A stretch of 64,000 nucleotides of DNA from Aphelidium insulamus. Its lineage: Eukaryota > Aphelidiomycota > Aphelidea > Aphelidiaceae. The translations under genes and the position numbers were made by a program. The first letter of the stretch is position 1, and every line of letters begins with the position of its first letter. A model generated the notes under the pieces. It worked only from the letters and a program-made list of their open reading frames with translations. It did no database searches and had not been told where the DNA came from. The DNA lies in contig JAZDSV010000031.1 of NCBI GenBank assembly GCA_036784855.1, forward strand, positions 124,001-188,000. Direction: 5' to 3'. Shown piece after piece: positions 56,160 through 64,000 of the stretch.

Positions 56160-58050
56160 AGAGAGAACGCAATAAGCACCAACTAACCTATAAGTGAGCG
56201 TGGTGCACAGAAAGATTTGCACACACACACCCAAATGGGCTAGGGAAATGAAATGAGCGCCAAGTAACCTAAGAGTAGATGCACCACACCTACCCTAGCA
56301 CAAAACGTCCCGCAAAAGAAGAGAACCCAAGGAGCACCTACTATTCTAAAAGAATGTGATGCAAATCCACATACATAAAACACTAAACAGCCCACCGCAA
56401 AGAGCGAGAGTGATCCAGCCCAAAAAGTCTCTTACAGGCACAAAAAACAACATGCACCATACGTATCACACACAGCAATGAAAGGGAATTTCCGCTTACT
56501 TGCCTATTGGTGAGCGTGGCGTAACAAGCAATATATGGACAAACCGTGCCACTCTCAGAGAGAAAGCATCAAACCAGCGACGACTTACCTAAGAGGGGAT
56601 GCGCTCCAGCAGCAACTCTGCACAACAACACGGTTCCACGATGAAGAGAGCTTAACCAGCGCCGACTTACCTAAGAGTGAGTACTTCACTACAAGCTATT
56701 TATACACAAAAGGACTACACGTGGAGAGAGAGAGCCACGAGCGCCGACTTACCAATGAGTGGATGCACATCCACCAGCGCCTCTGCAGATAACGGTTCCA
56801 ACACGGAGAGAGAGCCTAACCAGCGCCGACTAACCTAAGAGTGATTTACGTCAATACAAGCCATTTATACACAAAACGTACTACCCATGGAGAGAGAGAG
56901 CCACCAGCGCCGACTAACCTAAGTAAAAGTGCGGCACACTAGAAATAATGCACAAAGCGTACCAGACATGGAGGGTAAGCCACCAGTGCTGACCAACCTA
57001 GGAGTGCGTAAGTCAATACAGGCCATTTATACACAAAACGTACCACACATGGAGAGAGAGAGCCACCGGCGCCGACTAACCTAAGCGTGAGTGCGGCGCA
57101 ACAAGCCAATTATACACTAAAAGTACCACACAGGGAAAGTAAGCCACCAGCGCGGAAAAACCTAAGAGTGAATGCGGCAAAACAAGCAGTTTATGCATAA
57201 ATCATATCATGCACGGAGAGAGACCCAAACCAGCGCCAACTAACCTCATAGTGATGTGGCGATATGTGCACAAGCCGTACCACAATCAAAGAGACCCAAA
57301 CCAGCACCGACTAACCTAAGTGTGAGTCCGGCACAGCCAGCAATATCTGCACAAAACGTTCCACACAAAAAGAGGAAGTCAAACCAGCACCGACTAACCT
57401 AAGTGTGAGTGCAGCACAACCTACCCTTCCTGCACAAAACGTAACACGCACAGAGAGAGATGGTGCGACCTGCGCCGACAAACCTAAGAGGGAGTTGGGT
57501 ACAAGCATCCATATATGCACAACGCTTACCACCGACGGAGATAAACCATCAGCGCCGACTAACCTAAGAGTGAGCGCGGCGCATCCAGCAATATATATGC
57601 ACAACACGTACAGCCCACGGAGAGTAAGCCACCAGCACCGACTTACCTAGAGTGAGTGCGGCGCATCCAGCAATATATATGCACAACGACGACCACCGAG
57701 AGAAATCCAAACCAGCGCCAACTAACCTACGAGGGAGTGCAGCATATACAACAAAATGCAGGTCAGATATACCACAACGGAGAGTGGGCCAAACGAGCGC
57801 CGACTAACCTAGAGTGAGTGCGGCGCATCCAGCAATATATATGCACAACGACCACCACCGAGAGAAATCCAAACCAGCGCCAACTAACCTAAGAGGGAGT
57901 GCAGCATATATAACAATATGCAGGTCACACATACCACAACGGAGAGAGAGCCAAACCAGCGCCGACTTACCTAAGAGTGAGTGCGCCGCATCCAGCAATA
58001 TATATGCAAACACGTACCACACACAGTGAGTAGGCCATCAGCGCCGACTA

Positions 58051-58882
58051 ACCTAAAAGTGTGTGCAGCACATACAACGATATGCAGGTCAAACATACCA
58101 CAACGGAGAGCGAGCCAAACCAGCGCCGACTAACCTAGAGTGAGTGCGGCGCACCAGAAATATATATACAACCCGCACCACCACCGAGAGACAGCAAAGC
58201 TACAACCACTAATCTAAGAGGGAGTATAGCAAAACCAGCAGTATCTGCATAAAACGTACTACCCATGGAGAGAGAGAGCCACCAGCGCCGACTAACCTAA
58301 GAGATAGTGCGGCACACTAGCAATAATGCACAAAGCATACCAGACATGGAGGGTAAGCCACCAGGGCTGACCACCCTAAGGGTGAGTACGTCAATACACA
58401 CCATTTATACACAAAACGTACAACACATGGAGAGAGAGAGCCACCAGCGCCGACTAACCTAAGCGTGAGTGCGGCACAACAAGCCATTTATGCACAATAC
58501 GTACCCACAGAGGGAGAGACCCACTAGCACTGACTAATCTAAGAGTGAGTGCAGTACACAGCTCATATGCACAGATAACCACACCTGGAGAGAGTCCAAG
58601 GAGTGCCAACTACCTAAGAGTGAGAGCTACATATGCAGCCATATTGCACATAGCATACAACACAGAGACAGAGAGCGAGTACCAGCACCAACTAACCTAA
58701 GAGTGAGTGCAGCACATAGAGGCACATGCGCACAGACAGTCCCATGGCGGTACAGAGGGAGCAAATGTGCCAGCATACTGTTGCATGATGAACGGTACTG
58801 CGTCAAATTACCATTTATTAATTGATTGTGTGTCTGTTTCAAAAAAAATTTTTAGGCCCTAGAGCCTAGCTCTCTAAACCTA
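58051..58882 (+). repeat. First copy of an 832-bp tandem duplication
   Basis: The block from ACCTAAAAGTGTGTGCAGC to the CTCTCTAAACC end is repeated immediately downstream with the same internal order. It includes the non-satellite piece ACCATTTATTAATTGATTG followed by AAAAAATTTTTAGGCCC. Confidence 0.9.
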
Positions 58883-59714
58883 ACCTAAAAGTGTGTGCAG
58901 CACATACAACGATATGCAGGTCAAACATACCACAACGGAGAGCGAGCCAAACCAGCGCCAACTAACCTAGAGTGAGTGCGGCGCACCAGAAATATATATA
59001 CAACCCGCATCACCACCGAGAGACAGCAAAGCTACAACCGCTAATCTAAGAGGGAGTATAGCAAAACCAGCAGTATCTGCATAAAACGTACTACCCATGG
59101 AGAGAGAGAGCCACCAGCGCCGACTAACCTAAGAGATGGTGCGGCACACTAGCAATAATGCACAAAGCATACCAGACATGGAGGGTAAGCCACCAGTGCT
59201 GACCACCCTAAGAGTGAGTACGTCAATACAAACCATTTATACACAAAACGTACTACACATATATAAGAGAGAGCCACCAGCGCCGACTAACCTAAGCGTG
59301 AGTGCGGCACAACAAGCCATTTATGCACAATACGTACCCACAGAGGGAGAGACCCACTAGCACTGACTAATCTAAGAGTGAGTGCAGTACACAGCTCATA
59401 TGCACAGATAACCACACCTGGAGAGAGTCCAAGGAGTGCCAACTACCTAAGAGTGAGAGCTACATATGCAGCCATATTGCACATAGCATACCACACAGAG
59501 ACAGAGAGCGAGTACCAGCACCAACTAACCTAAGAGTGAGTGCAGCACATAGAGGCACATGCGCACAGACAGTCCCATGGCGGTACAGAGGGAGCAAATG
59601 TGCCAGCATACTGTTGCATGATGAACTGTACTGCGTCAAATTACCATTTATTAATTGATTGTGTGTCTGTTTCAAAAAAAAATTTTAGGCCCTAGAGCCT
59701 AGCTCTCTAAACAC
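58883..59714 (+). repeat. Second copy of the 832-bp tandem duplication
   Basis: Very similar to 58051-58882, with few substitutions and small indels, for example ACATATATAAGAG against ACATGGAGAGAG. Its high similarity compared with neighbouring satellite units points to a recent event. Confidence 0.9.
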
Positions 59715-61462
59715 CGGACACCGCGGTTGTAAAAAAAAAACGCTATAAGCAGATGTAAATTTTTCATGCTTGCGAAAGAACAGAACTATCCAAACACCAA
59801 TGAAGATGCAAACCATTCCAATACAAATTACAAATACAAACGGTTACACAAAAAGTCAGTGTAACGTTACACAAATTGTGAGCCAATGATGCGCCAAAAA
59901 ATTTGTCATACTAACTGTCAAAGGCCGCATAGGTTGTGCTTTTTTTAGCTAGTTGCCTAGCAACGTTTTGAGCATGAGTGACAGGAGCACCGGCGCTGCT
60001 TCCTCATCTTGATAAGACTAGCGGTGAAGCGCGCGTTGCTTGGACTTACTCTGTTTGAAGGTAATAGACCTTGATAAGACTTGGGGTGAAGCGCACATTG
60101 CTTGAACTCTCTCTGCTTGAAATCACGAGAGTCCTACTGGAGAATCTCAATTACAGAGCACTCAAGGTCGTCAGTCACTTCGGACTGAACCAGAGTTCTT
60201 TCTAGCAGTTATCATGGGCCAATCAGATTCAAGAATCTAACGCATATTGGTACTACAAACAAATAGATATGAATAGATATAAGGTTAAGGTTAAGTTGGG
60301 TATAAGCACCATTGAGGCACTTCCAGTGCAGAGTGGCTAAATGGTGATTGTTGCCAAACTGGTGGTCAAATAGCATTCCAAGCCATCAAACCAGCATGCT
60401 TGCCAAATTGCAACCAAGAAAGTGTTCCCCATACAAGGTGGTGAACAGTTACGCGTTACCAACTGTACCGTCAGTCGCGGGATTGATGGCTGGAACCAAG
60501 AACAGAATCTTGGACGATTTGCCTCACTGGCAGTGAATGGACAAGTAGAGGATTTAACCAGACAGGGTCTGTGCACTGACCAAGTCATAGGGCCAATGCA
60601 AAGTTGAGCATTTTGCAACCCTGCTTTGGAGCCTCCGTATTGTTTCAGGTGCTTGGGCAAGCAAGTGGTGAACAGATTTAGTTGATTTGCCAAGTTTCCT
60701 CCCGCAGCAGGCGTTTGGTGAACAGCCCAGCGGCCGCCAATGAGCTATGCGCAGAATACCATAGCAGTCATCTGATGGGTGCAATATCCCTAAACTACAT
60801 ATCCGTGTCACAGTGGCATGTTTGAAGATATAATCAGCCGGAATTAAACACTGTAACAGTGGGCAGACAATACCAACTACACTTGGCATGTGTCCGTTGG
60901 GTGGACCCAATGCTCTAGGGGAGGGCGAGAATACCGTGTACACTGGCGGCACGTTAGAGGTTTGCAAGCCTGGTGTCTATGACACCTGTAATGAATAGAT
61001 GTCTATTCATTCAGTATGGAACATCCATGTACTGGGATAATGGTGTAAAACCTTTCATTGATCAGGGAATAAGAGTAAGTGCGCCTATAATAGATATCTA
61101 TTAAGGCCTTCAACACATGAACATCATGGTTGGTGACAAGAACATCTTCATAGGAGATACCAGTCTCACGGAATGCCAGCAAGTCCACCTATCCAATCTG
61201 GAACTAGCTTTAACCAAAATCAAAGACAATGCTTTGATTTCGGACAGTATATAATACTGTTCATGACTGTTCATGACAATGCCCTCTTCATGATGGCTTG
61301 TCCCAAGTCATCTATATGAATCAACTGCATGTACCATTAAACTCGTTATAAAACCCAGTGGGAAAATCCGAGAAGGTTTACATGACTGTTGAGCTAAGTA
61401 TGCACCAGTAAAACTTGCAAAAACCCAGTGGGAGAAATAGCAAGAAAGGTTTGCAATACTTG
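59715..61462. other. Region without a recognisable gene
   Basis: No protein or RNA gene is supported. It has a 62-bp tandem duplication (60008-60069 and 60070-60120, CTTGATAAGACT ... GGTGAAGCGC). Other features are a GGTTAAGGTTAAG run near 60283, an inverted-repeat-like GATGTCTATTCATTC near 61000, and two related phrases AAACCCAGTGGGA at about 61349 and 61423. The latter lie where the 3' LTR or purine tract of the neighbouring minus-strand gypsy element should be. No LTR could be delimited. Confidence 0.4.
60008..60120 (+). repeat. 62-bp tandem duplication
   Basis: Two adjacent copies start CTTGATAAGACT and contain GGTGAAGCGC and TTGCTTG; they differ at several positions. Confidence 0.75.
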
Positions 61463-64000
61463 CTAAGCCTTAGAAGCTTCAAACTCTCGTATGAGATCTT
61501 GGGCATTATGCAAATTAATTGCAGGTTCCCAAGTACGCTCCTCAATACCATATCCTTTCCAATGGACTAGGTATTCAATCTTATTACGCCTCTTGCGCTT
61601 ATCAAGAATTGAATCCACTTCATATTCAGGACTTTCTTCATTGTCAGCACCTTTAACAACCACAGGAAGTGGCGGTGGGACATGTCTATCAGGAATGACA
61701 TTCTCGACATAAGGTTCCAGTAGTGACACATGGAACACATTATGGACTTTCATTGACACTGGCAGCTTTAGCTTGAAAGAGTAATCATTGACCTTTTCAA
61801 TAATTGAAAATGGACCAATGTACTTGTAATCTAGACTTTTGCTGTTACGAGCTGTAGTCAGATTTGTAGTTTTCAACCAGACTTTAGAATCAACTTTGAA
61901 CTCAGGCATCTGCATCCGAAGTTTATCAGCAAACTTCTTCTGTGCATCTTGTGCTTTAGCAAGCATCTGTCTCAGCTTTTCATGTAAACTATGAAGCTTA
62001 TTGACTATCTCCCCCGCTTCAAAAGCAGTAGACCCAGACTGCAAACATTGCACTGCACCTAGACTAAAATCATAGCCATAATTAGCTTTAAAAGGTGAGA
62101 GTCCAGTAGAGGAGTGAGTAGCATTATTATATGCAAACTCAGCAAGAGCCAAATGAGTATACCAGTCATTCTGATCATAATTAAGATAAAATCTTAAATA
62201 CTCTTTAAGACACTGAATAACACGTTCAGATTGTCCATTAGTCTGTTGATGAAATGCAGTACTTAAAACTGACTTAATGCCTAGCAATTGAGTAAATCCA
62301 TCCCAGAATTTAGAAGTGAACAAAGTTCCCCGATCAGAAACAATGCTCTCTGGCAAGCCATGCAATTTAAATATATAATTGCTGAACAGAGTCACAAGTT
62401 CACTACTTTTCAATGTAGAAACAGTAGGAATAAAATGTGCCATCTTAGTCAAACGATCAATGACAACTAGTATAACGTCATGATTGTTGCTCTGAGGCAA
62501 AGGACCAACAAAGTCCATTGACAATTCTGTCCATGGCCGCGATGGAATTGAGAGTGGCTTTAAAAGACCATATGGCAAATGCCTACGTGGCTTACAACGA
62601 GCACATAAGTCACATGACTTCACGTATTTCAATATAGGCTTTCATGTCATCAAAAATGAATTGCACTGCACCAGGTCAAGTGTTCTGGCAATGCCATGAT
62701 GTCCAGACATAGGATCATCATGAGCCATTTTAACAACACTCAATTTACATATGTCCACATTGGGTACATATATCCTGTCATCCTTATAAATTAAACCGTG
62801 ATGAATAGAATATTCCGACTTGGAATTACTATCATTAAATATCATATCATTCCACAGCTGTGAAGTGTATGTATGCTTTGCCAGCAGATCCAACAATGAC
62901 TCGCGTGGACATTTGGATACAACAATTGCACCAAATGCAGCATCATTCTCGTGTGTCAAAGCATAATCACCCACCATATCGCCTGTAAGTAACTGTAACA
63001 ACCTTCTTATCAGACTCAGATGGCATATAAGCACATTGTCTAGATAAGGCATCAGCTTTGCCCATTTTAGAGCCAGGACGATAATTAATTATGAACTTAA
63101 AATCAGACAATTCCATAGCCCAACGAATCTGTCTGTCATTGACAAGATTCTTGCTCATGAAATATTGTAAATTCTTATGGTCAGAATAGACTAAGACTGG
63201 TTCACTTGAAGCTTTCAAATAATGTCTCCACTGTCTAAATGCAACTACAATTGCAAATAGTTCCTTATCATGGATTTGCCATCTACTTTCTGTGCCATTC
63301 AACTTCTTAGAGTAGAATGCAACCGGATGTAACACACCACTGTCATCTTGCTGAGATAAAACACAGCCAACAGCAAAATTAGAGGCATCAGTTTCTAAAA
63401 TAAACTGCTTTTCCATGTCTGCATACTGCAAGATAGGAGCTGTAGTGAAACGATATTTCAAATCCTCAAAGCTTTTTGAGCTTCATCAGTCCAGACAAAC
63501 TCAGCATCTTTCCTTGTTAAGGCGTGCAATGGCTTAGCTACATGAGCATAATTCCTTATGAAGCGACGATAGTAGTTAGCAAATCCAAGATAAAGCTCAA
63601 CACACCCGTAACAGTGGTTGGTACTTGCCATTCAAGGATGCTTTGTACTTTCTTAGCATTCATGGATATACCATTGTGCTGAATTACATATCCAAGGAAT
63701 TCCACGTGATCAGTGTGAAACTCACATTTGGAGAATTTACAGTAGAGATCATTATCAAGAAGAATTTTCAGAACAGTTCTGACATGTTGTATGTGAGACT
63801 CCAGACTATCTGAGAAAATCAGTATGTCATCAAGATAGACCACAACAAATCTGTCAAGATGCTCTCTGAACAATTCGTTCATGAGTCTCTGAAACACTGC
63901 TGGAGCATTGGTTAAGCCAAATGGCATCACTAGATACTCATAGTGACCATAGCGCGTCCAAAATGCAGTTTCCACTCATCCCCTGCTTTAACTCGAACCA
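61463..64000 (-). pseudogene. Second Ty3/gypsy chromovirus pol, decayed, running off the right edge
   Basis: Read right to left: reverse transcriptase from the window edge ([34 protein letters not shown] with the YLDD active site), a frame break near 63555, and RNase H (FILETDASNFAVGCVLSQ, VYSDHKNLQYFMSKN, GKADALSR). Another break follows near 63010, then an integrase zinc-binding part (HHGIARTLDLVQ), a break near 62640, and CDLCARCKPRRHLPYG. Next are the integrase core (ELSMDFVGPLPQSNNHDVIL, VSDRGTLFTSKFW, HQQTNGQSERVIQCLKEYL) and a C-terminal chromodomain (YEVDSILDKRKRRNKIEYLV then HWKGYGIEERTWEP). It is clearly a different lineage from the 48.7-kb element. Neither LTR is identified in the window. 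Confidence 0.88.

Larger units (their letters stand above)
56160..59714 (+). repeat. Tandem satellite of roughly 80-bp units with a telomere-like core
   Basis: About 40 diverged units, each built around GCGCCGACTAACCTAAGAGTG followed by GTGCGGCRCA, a ATGCACAAAACGTACCAC segment and a GGAGAGAGAG stretch. On the minus strand the core reads CACTCTTAGGTTAGTCGG, containing TTAGGTTAG. Long open frames on both strands here (repeating ALTLRLVGAG and similar) are products of the repeat, not genes. Confidence 0.9.

Noticed and set aside
56535-59675. Several open frames in the satellite, including a near-identical pair at 58627 and 59460
   Set aside because: They repeat with the satellite period and with the 832-bp duplication, and show no protein-like conservation beyond the DNA repeat.
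56160-59714. Regular repeats as a possible CRISPR array
   Set aside because: The unit is continuous and diverged over its whole length with no unique spacers between short identical repeats, and the genome is eukaryotic.
60337-60693. Minus-strand frame of 118 codons
   Set aside because: No recognisable motif, no splice context, and overlapping open frames on the other strand; I do not support a gene here.
1-64000. tRNA and rRNA genes
   Set aside because: Reading for B-box-like GGTTCGA sequences and cloverleaf arms gave no convincing candidate; a dedicated tRNA scan would be decisive.

Overview
This is a nuclear window from a compact, intron-rich eukaryote. The genes are spliced by very short introns: about 75 were placed by reading frame and homology, most 39-57 nt and the shortest 27-29 nt. 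They often carry a CTAAC-like branch motif just upstream of the acceptor. The gene content is that of a free-living or facultative unicellular eukaryote: urease accessory UreF, FANCI, VMP1, an NCLX-type exchanger, primase, RNA polymerase and Mediator subunits. Many transposon classes are present (Ty3/gypsy chromoviruses, copia, MULE, a Crypton-type tyrosine recombinase, a Penelope-like element). An early-diverging fungus or a close opisthokont relative would fit, but the sequence alone does not settle this.

Layout. 1-41.9 kb is mainly single-copy genes in an almost strictly alternating, head-to-head / tail-to-tail arrangement with very small gaps: an unidentified partial gene, ATP synthase delta, UreF, FANCI, POL5/MYBBP1A, DDX18/HAS1, RPB6, PRIM2, a MULE remnant, VMP1 (with an N-terminal SAP motif), an NCLX-like exchanger, an unidentified 246-residue protein, RNF113A/CWC24, RPL10A, MED31, a roughly 1,087-residue repeat protein of unknown function, a mitochondrial-type P-loop ATPase, solo LTRs with a deleted copia element, an ABCC transporter, GSKIP, a DDT+PHD chromatin protein and OXA1. 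From 41.9 kb to the right edge the window is dominated by mobile and repetitive DNA. It holds an internally deleted Ty3/gypsy element with intact 5-bp target duplications, an unidentified 569-residue gene convergent with a Crypton-type tyrosine-recombinase fragment, a near full-length but frameshifted Ty3/gypsy element, and a 5'-truncated Penelope-like element with a hammerhead-ribozyme-like motif in its 3' tail. Next come about 3.5 kb of roughly 80-bp satellite with a telomere-like TTAGGTTAG core, including an 832-bp tandem duplication, and a second, decayed chromovirus running off the right end.

Functional themes. Several genes serve DNA replication and repair (FANCI, PRIM2), transcription (RPB6, MED31, DDT-PHD), ribosome production (POL5, DDX18, RPL10A), splicing (RNF113A), mitochondria (ATP synthase delta, OXA1, the AAA-like ATPase, NCLX) and membranes (VMP1, ABCC). 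They do not form one pathway; they are a housekeeping block whose neighbours probably share bidirectional promoters. UreF and FANCI start codons are only 5 bp apart.

Most promising observations: the hammerhead-like motif, the SAP-VMP1 fusion, the four-fold repeat protein, the GA-AG intron in PRIM2 with an apparent excess of GC-AG introns, the 5-bp divergent start-codon pair, and the chimeric LTR element joining Crypton to Penelope sequence. All exon structures are inferred by eye from frame, splice signals and remembered protein families; no alignment or search was run.
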